In this document: in pieces, positions 1-7,970 of the stretch
Numbering within the stretch: the first letter of the stretch is position 1
Layout: each line of letters opens with the position of its first letter
Source of the DNA: a virus
Strand: one strand, 5' to 3'
Length of the DNA: 27,225 nt
IMG/VR virus record: IMGVR_UViG_3300010399_000730
Location: 1 to 27,225 of that record
Notes under the pieces: generated by a model
Seen by the model: only the letters and a program-made list of their open reading frames with translations
The model's database searches: none
Told to the model about the DNA's origin: nothing
Position numbers and translations under genes: made by a program

Positions 1-324
1 CTAACGGCCGGCCGGCGTTTTTGCCGAAATGAGCAATGCGGGGTAAACTGGTTGGGATGATTTACTGTTAAACGGCGCCGTTTTGCCAAATTTGATCTCA
101 TCCACTTCGCGTTGAAGCAGCACCATTTGATCTTCGAGCAGCTTGATGCGCATGTTGTAAATGCGTTCCTCCGTTTTTTGCGTGGTGCTGATGTCGCGGA
201 TATCACTGCGCAGGCCAAAGTAAGTTGTCATCACCGACGCGACCATACTGGCAGTACCCATGATGGTAACCGCCAGGTTCCTTATCGTGATTCCTTTTAA
301 TTCACGGTGTTCAATCGCGGTCAT
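1..324 (-). CDS. Small membrane protein with coiled coil, possible lysis-module protein
   Basis: A 107-residue protein whose stop codon is the first three bases of the window. One hydrophobic segment lies at about residues 15-38, followed by a charged heptad-like stretch at about 50-78 that should form a coiled coil, then a Ser/Pro-rich tail. A single membrane span plus a coiled coil is common in small accessory lysis or holin-like proteins at the end of phage late operons. It is the last virion-strand gene visible, 86 nt after another small hydrophobic protein and downstream of the tail fibre genes, where lysis genes usually sit. No catalytic motif is present. The lysis role is inferred from position and topology only; it could be any small membrane protein. 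Confidence 0.6.
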   Translation of the reverse strand: MTAIEHRELKGITIRNLAVTIMGTASMVASVMTTYFGLRSDIRDISTTQKTEERIYNMRIKLLEDQMVLLQREVDEIKFGKTAPFNSKSSQPVYPALLISAKTPAGR

Positions 325-410
325 GTATCTGTCTGTTAATTAGTTACTTGGTTGGTTAACGTAAAAAGGTTTGGGAGAAGCGCCTAAATGACCGCAGAAC
401 GGTTTAACTA

Positions 411-629
411 TTAGGCAGGTGTGATCATTTTGGCCGGGGTAAAAAAGTTTTTGCCCAGATAGGACAAGCCCGCTGCAGCGGCAACGCCGCCAATTGTTTT
501 CCAATCGAACGAAAAGGAACCGGCGCGGATGGCGCTTTCAATAGCAGTGATCGCCGCGCCGCCGGCTGAAACCAGCAAGCCCTTGCCGAGGTCGGCCAGG
601 TTTAAGGAGAATAGGGGTGAAGTTTTCAT
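411..629 (-). CDS. Small hydrophobic protein, putative holin-like
   Basis: A 72-residue protein rich in Ala and Gly, with two weakly hydrophobic helices at about residues 12-36 and 44-62 separated by a short polar turn. This two-helix layout fits a small holin-like protein, and the gene lies next to another small membrane protein after the tail fibre genes. There is no signature that proves a holin. The 5' end of the gene faces the divergent acyltransferase gene, with only 44 nt between the two starts, so both must share or overlap their regulatory DNA. No endolysin is visible here; it could lie left of the window. Confidence 0.6.
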   Translation of the reverse strand: MKTSPLFSLNLADLGKGLLVSAGGAAITAIESAIRAGSFSFDWKTIGGVAAAAGLSYLGKNFFTPAKMITPA

Positions 630-673
630 ATGTATTAGTTTGATTTTAATTAAGAGTTTATATCTTCATACCC

Positions 674-1678
674 GTGAAAAAAGAGGGTAAAATATTTTCT
701 ATTCAATATTTGCGAGGATTAGCCGCCTTAGGCGTGGTTTTTTGCCACTATGGTTCGAGCCTAACCGATTATCCAAAGATTTCTTCATTTTTCAATTTTG
801 GCCAAACAGGTGTCGATGTTTTCTTTCTCATAAGCGGATTCATAATTGTATATTCTTTAGTTAAATCCGGTTATCACACTAATCAATTCTTTAGATTCCT
901 GTTGAAGCGATCCATCAGAATTGATCCGTCGTACATCATTACTATTTTATTAACTATCATTTTTTTTAGTGCATTATCCTTTTCAAAAGGAGAGCATGTC
1001 GTTTTCATTCCGGGCCAGCTTGTTGCCCACATTTTTTATTTTGTGCCGTTCACTGGTTATCCGTTTTACGATCATGTATTTTGGACCTTATGCGTTGAAT
1101 TTCAATTTTATTTGATCATAGGGCTGTTGTACTTTTTATCCGATCAGAGAATTTATAAAACGGCATTTCTAGTAGTTTTCACGTTAAGTTGCCTTTTCCC
1201 ACTCTCAAAATCATATTATTTGGTATTCACCTATGCTCCCATCTTCGCCCTTGGTATCTCATTAGTACAGTTTTACCGAGACAAGCATTGGAAAAATATA
1301 ATCCTACCGTTACTGATAGCTTGCTTTATCGGTTACCGGTTCGGACTTTCAATATTTGTTTTGCTTGTAGTCAGTAGTTTCATAGTCTTGTATTTTAAAA
1401 TGTCCGTAAAACCGCTGATCTTCCTTGGCGACATTTCTTATTCACTTTACCTCATTCATAGCCTGGTCATAATATTGTTCGTTGGCTTCGGAAAAAGGTG
1501 CCATTTTGATTTTGATCATTATCAGTTATTTTGGCTTTTGCTCGAAGTTTCCATAGCTATACTGTTTGCTTATTTATTTTATATTCTCATTGAAAAGCCT
1601 TCGTTGACTATCTCCAAGCGTGTTTTTTATAATAAGAAATGGCCCTCTTTAAGGGTTGGTCAAAGCAAATCCATTTGA
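674..1678 (+). CDS. OafA/YrhL-type acyltransferase (acyltransferase family 3), phage cargo
   Basis: A 334-residue integral membrane protein starting at GTG; there is no alternative ATG near the N-terminus. It has the marks of acyltransferase family 3: 'QYLRGLAAL' at 11-19, His25 in the first helix, 'GVDVFFLISGF' at about 46-56, 'RIDPSY' at 82-87, 'FWTLCVEFQFY' in a later loop, and many hydrophobic segments. Family members transfer acetyl or other acyl groups to O-antigen, exopolysaccharide or other envelope glycans. It runs opposite to the virion genes, and its 3' end overlaps the end of the 609-residue tail-tip candidate by 30 nt. Phage-borne members are known for serotype conversion, which changes the receptor and blocks superinfection; that role here is an inference. 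The AT-rich composition differs from the flanking virion genes. Confidence 0.88.
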   Translation: MKKEGKIFSIQYLRGLAALGVVFCHYGSSLTDYPKISSFFNFGQTGVDVFFLISGFIIVYSLVKSGYHTNQFFRFLLKRSIRIDPSYIITILLTIIFFSALSFSKGEHVVFIPGQLVAHIFYFVPFTGYPFYDHVFWTLCVEFQFYLIIGLLYFLSDQRIYKTAFLVVFTLSCLFPLSKSYYLVFTYAPIFALGISLVQFYRDKHWKNIILPLLIACFIGYRFGLSIFVLLVVSSFIVLYFKMSVKPLIFLGDISYSLYLIHSLVIILFVGFGKRCHFDFDHYQLFWLLLEVSIAILFAYLFYILIEKPSLTISKRVFYNKKWPSLRVGQSKSI

Positions 1679-3478
1679 ATTTAAAGTTGCTGGCGATGTC
1701 AATGTATAGGTGTTTTTGACCGATACATTGCCCAAGAGTGTTTTAGTACCTGAACCCGATAATGTCAGATTGTAATATCCTGGCGATGTAGGATCAGATA
1801 GAATCTGAATGTTTTGGTTGCCCGATGATTGATAGTTGACAGTGTTCACAGTCTGGTTGCAGTATAGCTTTCCGGTCTGCATTGGCTCTTGTGCATTAGA
1901 ATATGCCAAAACACTCTTGTTTACAAAAATGCTGGTGCTGTCTACTCCGTTGATTGAACCGGTTGTAGTAATACCGCCCAAAGTTGTACTTAGTCCCGTA
2001 TTTGTAAATATGACACCGGAGCCTACAAGTATATCCCACGAAACCGTCGGGGCGACGTTTCCTCCAATCCATACACCCATTGTAAGAGATGAATTGATGT
2101 TTACTGTAGTGCCGAAATTAAGCCCGGCGCGTACATCCCCGGAGACGTTGCCTGTTAAATTAACTGTCGGGTTTCCAGCGCTCAAATCTATCTTTCCGGT
2201 GCTACCTGCGCATGACATTGCAGCGAAAGTAACAGTCCCACTTCCAGATTTTAATATTGTGCCGCTGTATGTCGTAGTTCCAGACACGCTGAAATTATAG
2301 GTAGATAATTGAAGTGTACCACTATTTATACTAAGGGTGTTGCTTACTGTTGTGTTAGCGCTCAAAGTTGCCGTCGCATTATTATCGACTATAAGTTGAT
2401 AATAGGATAAGAACGGCAACGTCATCGTCGCATAAACCCAAATAGAAGTAATGCCACTAAAGTTGTAATTGAAAACACCGGTTGGCATAGCTGTGTTGGC
2501 GGTTCCATAGCAATAGCCGGTGGTTATATTTAAGATGCTGGTACCGTCAGCTCCGGTAATATAGCCGTTGTTTCTCCACGGCGCCGAGCCATTAACAGTA
2601 ACTGTTTTACCGGAAGCGATGACAAAAGCATTACTTCCGATCGCCCCTGGTGCATTGCCGCTGTTAGCGAGAGTAATGTTACAATTTGCTAAGAAGTTGA
2701 AAGTACCAGTACCGAAATTAACCCCATATCTCACATCTCCGGCAATATTACCGGTCCAGTTAACCGTTGGATTTCCTGTAAATGAAACAATACCGTTGAC
2801 ATTGAAGTTCGTTGTGGAAGCATTTGTGACACTGACGGTGCCGGAGCCGATTTTGCTCAACGTCCCGGATAAGGAAATATCCCCCAAAGTAGCATTGTAA
2901 GTTAACAACTCAAGAATGCCTGAGTTGACAGTTAATAGGTTATTCACAATTAAATTAGCAATACAGTATTTTGCTCCATTTCCCGTTGTCAATTTATAAT
3001 ATGTAACGGGGCATAGAAACTGATCCATTGCGCCACTGTATAATACGGTCGATTGAGTACCTGCCGAAAAATTGGCGATTATGTTGGCGTAACCTTGTAA
3101 TTCCAATGTAATCAAACTCGCCGTAGTGCTAAAATCGATTATTCCATCGCAGCGTAAATCACCGATTATTTGTAGGTAGTTGTTAGTCAGACTACTTGTT
3201 GTACTGGTCAATTTACCATTTGGACCTATATAAAGATGTTTGATGGTTCTATTGAAAATATATCCCGTACCAGTGTTTGAATTAGAATAATTGACAGCAT
3301 GATTTATATAAACGGTATCACCGACTTGAGGAATAGTCACATTCTTTCTATCAATAGCATTCGATACCCATGTATTAGGATTATTCCATTCACCATCAGC
3401 CACAGAATACCACACATTTGCCCTTCGCGCCATGAACAATGCAAAGGGCGCTGATGAAACAACCGAGACTTCGTACAT
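1649..3478 (-). CDS. Large beta-rich repeat protein, candidate tail tip or receptor-binding protein
   Basis: A 609-residue protein rich in Thr, Ser, Asn and Gly, typical of beta-helical or beta-sandwich surface proteins. The N-terminal part (about 22-60) has a 'W..V.DGEWNNPNTW' pattern seen in Bacteroidota surface proteins. Two long internal repeats follow, starting at the YYKL/YYQL motifs (160 and 359), with matching 'GNPTVNxTGN' blocks at 235 and 435 and 'D(G/S)TSI' at 311 and 513. A partial third copy starts at YYNL (568). No signal peptide is convincing, so it is probably a virion protein. It is the last of three consecutive fibre-like genes, and it lies beside the acyltransferase that may alter the host receptor. 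The exact role is inferred. Confidence 0.75.
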   Translation of the reverse strand: MYEVSVVSSAPFALFMARRANVWYSVADGEWNNPNTWVSNAIDRKNVTIPQVGDTVYINHAVNYSNSNTGTGYIFNRTIKHLYIGPNGKLTSTTSSLTNNYLQIIGDLRCDGIIDFSTTASLITLELQGYANIIANFSAGTQSTVLYSGAMDQFLCPVTYYKLTTGNGAKYCIANLIVNNLLTVNSGILELLTYNATLGDISLSGTLSKIGSGTVSVTNASTTNFNVNGIVSFTGNPTVNWTGNIAGDVRYGVNFGTGTFNFLANCNITLANSGNAPGAIGSNAFVIASGKTVTVNGSAPWRNNGYITGADGTSILNITTGYCYGTANTAMPTGVFNYNFSGITSIWVYATMTLPFLSYYQLIVDNNATATLSANTTVSNTLSINSGTLQLSTYNFSVSGTTTYSGTILKSGSGTVTFAAMSCAGSTGKIDLSAGNPTVNLTGNVSGDVRAGLNFGTTVNINSSLTMGVWIGGNVAPTVSWDILVGSGVIFTNTGLSTTLGGITTTGSINGVDSTSIFVNKSVLAYSNAQEPMQTGKLYCNQTVNTVNYQSSGNQNIQILSDPTSPGYYNLTLSGSGTKTLLGNVSVKNTYTLTSPATLNSNGFALTNP

Positions 3479-3534
3479 AATTTTTCGCGTATTTGTTTAT
3501 TTTTTAATGGTGCTCAAGAGATCACTTCGTTTAA

Positions 3535-3957
3535 TTAAAAATTTCTTTGTTTAGCCATTACATAAACTGCGGCGGAAGTAAGCGCGGTGTTTGCTACGGA
3601 GATAGCTACGCCGCTTTCCAGGGTCATAACGCGGTTGCCGGCCAGGTCAAGGTCGAACAACTGGGGCGCCAGCGCGGCCAGCGAGCCAGCAGAGGTTGTA
3701 CCATTATTGCCGGCGTTGCCGGCTACCTGCACCTGCACTATTTTGTTTTGCGCAGTAGAGGTTGACCCCACATACACATCAAAGTTTACTGCGGAACTAC
3801 CCAGGTTGCGGAAGATGAGGTCGGTTATCACGCTGGCGTTGGTGCTGCCGGTTGTTACCTGGGTAACGGTATTAGCGGCCGTTCCGGATGCGATATTAAC
3901 CGCAGGATAGCTTTGCGTTAAAGTGGCAAATGAGGTGGTATTTGATGAACTGGTCAT
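3535..3957 (-). CDS. Small virion-like beta protein of the fibre cluster
   Basis: A 140-residue acidic protein with many Val, Thr, Ser and Ala residues in alternating beta-strand patterns and no signal peptide or membrane span. It lies between a collagen-containing fibre protein and the large repeat protein, in the same direction, with 56 nt to the next gene, so it is probably a minor fibre, tip or decoration component. The central part ('SVITDLIFRNLGSSAVNFDVYVGS', described here only by its ends at about 42 and 65) looks like a small jelly-roll or Ig-like strand pattern. I do not recognise a named family. The upstream spacer carries heptamer repeats. Confidence 0.6.
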   Translation of the reverse strand: MTSSSNTTSFATLTQSYPAVNIASGTAANTVTQVTTGSTNASVITDLIFRNLGSSAVNFDVYVGSTSTAQNKIVQVQVAGNAGNNGTTSAGSLAALAPQLFDLDLAGNRVMTLESGVAISVANTALTSAAVYVMAKQRNF

Positions 3958-4041
3958 AGTTTTGAGTTAGTGATTTAGTGAGTTATTGAGTTGTGATTTT
4001 TCCTTTCACCTTTCACCTTTCACCTTTTTCCTTTCGCCTTT
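3958..4041. repeat. Heptamer repeat spacer
   Basis: The 84-nt gap between two fibre genes holds three perfect tandem copies of CTTTCAC at 4003-4023, followed by degenerate copies, and next to it a run of related GAGTTATTGAGTT-type words (about 3962-3995). The second word type recurs in the spacer at 23168-23259. It looks like a Bacteroidota simple-sequence intergenic repeat rather than a coding region. Confidence 0.7.
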
Positions 4042-5382
4042 TTATAGCGTTGTTTGGTAAAAGTTGTATGAAAGAGCGGTAGAACCACCCGATGGAGGGT
4101 TGATCCAGCCGGCATCGTAGCTGGTATTGGAGTTTTTGGCCAGCACCTGGCCGGTTGTTCCGCCGGAAGGGAGCACTTTGCCGGTTATGGAGGTGATCTG
4201 CGCCTGCAGCTTGCCGAAAGCGGATAGAATGCTATCGGTTGCGGTAATGGCCGACACTGTGCCAAAGCTGATACCGGTTAATACGGCCGCCAAAACCCGG
4301 GCCAGGGTAAAATAAAGGTTGGTGGTTCCTTCGGGCACCGCATCGGTGCTGCCGGGTGAGGCAACCAACTGGATATAAGTGGAGCCGCTCCAGCGGTATT
4401 CGTAATTGGTATCCTGTGCAATGTAGATGATGTTGGTTGTGCCGGTGCCGGGAAATGCTGCGAGGTTAGCAAACTCCTGCACTTCATCAACATAAGCGGG
4501 CAGCTGGGCCGAAGGCACTCTGCCGCTGCTATCCAGGCTGGGGTAGCCATTTGGTTGTGCCTTGTTGGCGGCATTTTCGGGCGTAAAGCCAAGCGAATTT
4601 TGTTTCGCGGCAAGTGCCGATGCCAGGTTCGCATTATCGGCTGGCAAGCCTGTTAGGTTAGCGAAAGAGTTATCCTGCCAGATGGTATTATAGTCGGTAT
4701 TATCAAATTTAGCCAACACCTGGCCGGTGGTACCGGCGCCGGGGACGCCGATACCTAATAATGATAAGCCAGTACCCCAAACACCGCCGGTTTTAGGGCC
4801 AAAAAGCATATAGCTGGAGGTATTGATGTAAAAATTACCGTTAACCCCGGTGGAAGTGTTGGAGGGATTCGTAGTACCGAAAAGGATAGTGTTGCCGTTG
4901 GTCCCGTTTGTGCCATTGGTACCCGGGGTGCCCTGCGGCCCCTGGGGCCCGGTCGCCATTGAAAATACCTGCGACCAGGCCCCTGCAGTTTTTTGATAAA
5001 AGATGCCCGTATGGGTATCGATATAGCTGTCTGAATTTTTGCCGATGGAGGTTCCCGGAACTCCCGATCCATAGAGCATAGCGCCGTCGGCGCCGTTGGC
5101 TGCTGAGATGGTGTATACGACCGCCCAGGTGCCGGAAACTTTTTGCGCGAATGAACCGGCTGATGTGTTTACAAAAACATCGCCGTTATTGCCCGTGGTG
5201 TTTTGCGGCAGCGTTGTACCGAACGAGATTTTGGCCCCTGTGGTAAGGTTAGCCTCCAAAAACTGAAGCAGCAGGGTAAATGTGTATTGATAGTCGGTAC
5301 CGCTATCAACCAATACCGAGACATCCGACGCGTTGATGGCGGTGGCTACCGGAAGTTCGCTTATTTTTTTATCAGTTGGCAT
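4042..5382 (-). CDS. Tail fibre protein with collagen-like segment
   Basis: A 446-residue protein. The N-terminus 'KISELPVATAINASDVSVLV' is typical of Bacteroidota phage fibre proteins. Three copies of a short module around 'NGDVFVNTSAGSF..K..GTW' begin near residues 64, 114 and 179. A collagen-like stretch, GPQGPQGTPGTNGTNGTNG, covers 145-163 and probably forms a trimeric stalk. Two copies of the fibre motif 'GGTTGQVLAKNSNTxYDxxW' occur near 216 and 407, and 'NLTGLPADNANLASALAAK' (about 242-260) is another common fibre motif. It most likely forms a trimeric side or tip fibre that contacts the host. It is the first gene of the fibre group after the connector gene. Confidence 0.85.
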   Translation of the reverse strand: MPTDKKISELPVATAINASDVSVLVDSGTDYQYTFTLLLQFLEANLTTGAKISFGTTLPQNTTGNNGDVFVNTSAGSFAQKVSGTWAVVYTISAANGADGAMLYGSGVPGTSIGKNSDSYIDTHTGIFYQKTAGAWSQVFSMATGPQGPQGTPGTNGTNGTNGNTILFGTTNPSNTSTGVNGNFYINTSSYMLFGPKTGGVWGTGLSLLGIGVPGAGTTGQVLAKFDNTDYNTIWQDNSFANLTGLPADNANLASALAAKQNSLGFTPENAANKAQPNGYPSLDSSGRVPSAQLPAYVDEVQEFANLAAFPGTGTTNIIYIAQDTNYEYRWSGSTYIQLVASPGSTDAVPEGTTNLYFTLARVLAAVLTGISFGTVSAITATDSILSAFGKLQAQITSITGKVLPSGGTTGQVLAKNSNTSYDAGWINPPSGGSTALSYNFYQTTL

Positions 5383-5494
5383 TAACTAGGATTTTTCGCT
5401 TTTTTTAATTTGTTTTTTATTGGCGCTCAAGAAGGCTCCGCCGTTTTTAAGATTTGATTGATTTTAAGATTATGGCGGACGGCAAACTACCTGA

Positions 5495-6127
5495 TCAATT
5501 CATGAACTCGGTGATGGGCAGGTAGACATCGGCTCTAGTAGGATCATAGCCGGATGAAAAGTTGAAATTTGTCCGGTCGATGCTTCGGATGCGGGGGCCG
5601 GATTGTCGGCTGCTTTTGTTTTTGCCGTTGTATTGCCATAGCGGGAAGTCGGCTTTGTTATCCCACAAAAACTTCTCCACTTCATTAGCGTGGGCGTTGG
5701 CTACGCTGCGTTGCTGTTGTACCAGCTTTACAATATCTTTAGGTGCGACCGCGTCGGCGTTGTCATGATGTTTTAAAACAGGGCCGGTGGCGGTGTAATG
5801 CACGGCATCTGCTTCTATAAACCTGGCGAAAGTAAAATAGACCAGGGTAGGCAACAGCCCCTCGTACAAAACAATGTGGCCGTATTTGTCCAGGTATTCG
5901 CTGCCATTTAAAAGATCTTTGTAAGGTTGCGGGGCTGAGTCCTGCAGGGTGCCATCGGAGTTGAAGTACTGCATAAAATCGTAGAATAGCGCATGGCCCA
6001 GGAAAGGCTTCAAGTCGAGGTCCTGCGCTTTTTTGATAAAAACATTCAGGCGCTCAGGTTTGATGTTTACGGAGATGTCCTCGTAATTCTGGAAGGTGGA
6101 GGGGTTGATGAGATATATGGCGTTCAT
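5495..6127 (-). CDS. DUF6712-like head-tail connector or neck protein
   Basis: A 210-residue protein. The N-terminal half (about 10-75) has the pattern 'INIKPERLNVFIKKAQDLDLKPFLG', and a following helical 'Y.DLLNGSEY' and 'YFTFARFIE' region recalls the phage proteins grouped as DUF6712, which occur next to head genes in Bacteroidota phages and prophages. The mainly helical shape and the place just after the portal gene suggest a head-completion (gp6-like) connector role. This is from memory of family appearance, not a search. The C-terminal 50 residues are basic and Tyr/Ser-rich. It is separated from the portal gene by a 151-nt repeat-bearing spacer. Confidence 0.7.
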   Translation of the reverse strand: MNAIYLINPSTFQNYEDISVNIKPERLNVFIKKAQDLDLKPFLGHALFYDFMQYFNSDGTLQDSAPQPYKDLLNGSEYLDKYGHIVLYEGLLPTLVYFTFARFIEADAVHYTATGPVLKHHDNADAVAPKDIVKLVQQQRSVANAHANEVEKFLWDNKADFPLWQYNGKNKSSRQSGPRIRSIDRTNFNFSSGYDPTRADVYLPITEFMN

Positions 6128-6278
6128 GGGGGGGTGATTAAGTTGGATTGAGTTGATTAAGTTGGATTGAGTTGATTAAGTTGGATTGAGTTGATTAAGT
6201 TGGATTAAGTTGAGTAGGTTAGTTTTATTTAAGTTGAATGTTATAACTCAATCAACTTAATCCAACCTAACCAACCAA
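6128..6278. repeat. 19-bp tandem repeat with inverted partner
   Basis: The spacer between the portal-like and connector genes contains three full copies and one partial copy of the 19-mer GATTAAGTTGGATTGAGTT (6136-6208). The segment GTTGGATTAAGTTGA at 6199-6213 is perfectly complemented at 6252-6266, giving a possible 15-bp stem with a 38-nt loop. No open reading frame is supported. It could be an RNA hairpin affecting readthrough between head genes, or just repeat expansion. Confidence 0.85.
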
Positions 6279-7568
6279 TTAACTAACAAGGCACATCGCC
6301 TCTGCCTCTGCTTGTTTAAAGCCGTAGGCATAAACTAAGGTGGCTACTTTGTTTTCGGCGGGGATTGCGGCAAGGAGTAATTGGTTGATGCTGGCGCCGG
6401 CTTTTATGCCTGCTATATCGTCGGCGATGGTGGCGGGCACCTGCAGGATATTCCAGTTACCGGCCGGGTTGATCTTCGTGTAGAAATGGCTGAAGATCTC
6501 AGCGAAGGTTTCGGAAAGTTCGAGCCTGTCGGGCGCGGTATTGTCGTTAAACTCGCGGATCGCTTCTTTTTTTTCGCTGCCATTGCTCAGGCCTGAAGAG
6601 TTTTCCGGGTTGATCAGTTCTTTCGGAACAGAAAAGCCTTTAATAATGCGCGCCTCCACCGATTTTTCTGTCGTCTCAAACAACTTATCGTTATTCTGGA
6701 TAGAATAGGGCTTAAATTCAGGCTTTGAGTTTTCGTCCTCATACTCAATCACGATGATCTTTTGTGCACTTTTTGCGCCCTGGAACGATCCAAGATCTTT
6801 TTCAAGCTGTGATGGGACATTTGTGTAGGGCAGGTCGGCGCCTTCAGGTTGGCTGTTATCAGCCTCTTCGCGCCTGGACTGCATAAAAAGCATCGTCGAA
6901 GGCAGGAAGCCGGTGGTGACTTCCCGGTTGTTGAATATCTTGATACCTGCTTCGGTTTCAAAGTCTTCCCAAACACTGTCGGCTTCTATCAGCGGGTAAT
7001 CATCAACCTCCGGGTTAAAATAAAATAGCTGCCCTTTATATTTATCCCAGCCGCCGGCCGCCAGTACTTGTTTTTTGATGGATTGAGGGTTTGGGTCGTA
7101 TCCGTCCAGGAAGGTGATCTTGCTGCGCATGATATTTTTCCAGGTTTTGCGGCCCCAATCTGAATATAACGCGAATTTCCCGGCAGTTGTCGCGTCGTCG
7201 GTATCGCCCATGCGAATATCCTCAAACTTGACATAACTTACGGATGCGACCTTATAATTGGCGTTATAGTTTACATGTATGCCAAATCCGGTGAACAAAG
7301 CTTTATCGGTAGCAATGGCCTTTAACAATTTAGCCAGCGTTAGCCCTTTAGCGTTAACCACGTGTTTGCCCAGGCCGGGCAATTCAAAACCGTTGCCGGC
7401 GATGAATTTTGCCCGTTTGTTCCAGCAATCCTTAGCGGTGGGCGAGGCGGCAACTAACTCGAGCATCCGCTGTGGGTAGGCATTGTCGACGTCGTAATTG
7501 AGTATGCCAAAAGTTTGATTGGGCCTTACAAAAATCCTTCGCTCAATTTGTGGTAAATAGGTCTTCAT
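6279..7568 (-). CDS. Putative phage portal protein
   Basis: A 429-residue protein with the layout of a siphovirus portal. The N-terminal region contains 'DVDNAYPQRMLELVAASPTA' (about 26-45) then 'WNKRAKFIAGNGF', a pattern seen at the start of portal-like proteins, where early helices choose a membrane-free ring subunit. A central alpha/beta part follows, with 'RIIKGFSVPKELINPENSSGLSNGS' (ends at about 312 and 336), which matches the portal core motif for picking a valid subunit fold. The length suits a portal dodecamer subunit. It overlaps the preceding 112-residue gene by 26 nt, so they are translationally coupled. It lies downstream of the capsid gene, which is unusual. Assignment is by pattern memory and the lack of another portal candidate. 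Confidence 0.7.
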   Translation of the reverse strand: MKTYLPQIERRIFVRPNQTFGILNYDVDNAYPQRMLELVAASPTAKDCWNKRAKFIAGNGFELPGLGKHVVNAKGLTLAKLLKAIATDKALFTGFGIHVNYNANYKVASVSYVKFEDIRMGDTDDATTAGKFALYSDWGRKTWKNIMRSKITFLDGYDPNPQSIKKQVLAAGGWDKYKGQLFYFNPEVDDYPLIEADSVWEDFETEAGIKIFNNREVTTGFLPSTMLFMQSRREEADNSQPEGADLPYTNVPSQLEKDLGSFQGAKSAQKIIVIEYEDENSKPEFKPYSIQNNDKLFETTEKSVEARIIKGFSVPKELINPENSSGLSNGSEKKEAIREFNDNTAPDRLELSETFAEIFSHFYTKINPAGNWNILQVPATIADDIAGIKAGASINQLLLAAIPAENKVATLVYAYGFKQAEAEAMCLVS

Positions 7569-7881
7569 GGGTTTGTTGTAATGTTTGAATGTTGGAAGGG
7601 TGTAAAGTTGTTTGCCCCGGGTATGGCAGATGGGTCCCGTCTGTTGTTACCGACGAATCATGTTGCAATGTTTTAGAGTGATCGGGCTGAACAGTTTCAT
7701 TTTCGGTTAACGTTGCAACATTACAACCTTCCAGCTTTTCAACAAATAACTCAGCGATATACGGATACTTTTCCAGGTACCACTCGACTTCTTCGTCACT
7801 CAGGTTTTCATTGGTATGAATGGCCGGCGAACGCGGGGCAAACTGGTGGCAGCCGGGTTTTAGTTTATATTTCTTGTTCAT
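7543..7881 (-). CDS. Small conserved phage protein upstream of portal gene
   Basis: A 112-residue protein with a basic N-terminus 'KYKLKPGCHQFAPRSPAIHTN' (its first residues about 4-24) and an acidic 'LSDEEVEWYLEKYPYIAELF' helix at about 28-47. The second half is low in structure, rich in Thr, Gln and His. I associate this N-terminal pattern with small proteins near head genes in Bacteroidota prophages, without a known function. Its end overlaps the start of the portal-like gene by 26 nt, so the two are coupled. A head-assembly role is only inferred from its place. Confidence 0.65.
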   Translation of the reverse strand: MNKKYKLKPGCHQFAPRSPAIHTNENLSDEEVEWYLEKYPYIAELFVEKLEGCNVATLTENETVQPDHSKTLQHDSSVTTDGTHLPYPGQTTLHPSNIQTLQQTHEDLFTTN

Positions 7882-7970
7882 AATGCATCGTTCAAGGTTG
7901 ATGGATCATAGTTCATGGTATGTTTAGTTCATGATCAATGTGCTATCAACCATGAACTATGAACCATTTG
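7882..7970. repeat. 12-nt perfect inverted repeat in spacer
   Basis: CATAGTTCATGG at 7907-7918 and its exact complement at 7950-7961 could form a 12-bp stem with a 31-nt loop. Related GTTGAT and ATCAAC words lie next to both arms. On the minus strand the hairpin falls between the tube-like gene and the small portal-upstream gene. No U-run follows, so a simple terminator is unlikely. Confidence 0.75.

Noticed and set aside
1836-2900. Open frames of 110 and 154 codons opposite the 609-residue protein
   Set aside because: They reflect the Thr/Gly/Asn-rich repeats on the coding strand. No independent start signals or motifs were seen.
1649-5382. Diversity-generating retroelement acting on the fibre genes
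   Set aside because: No reverse transcriptase gene and no template/variable repeat pair were seen in the window.
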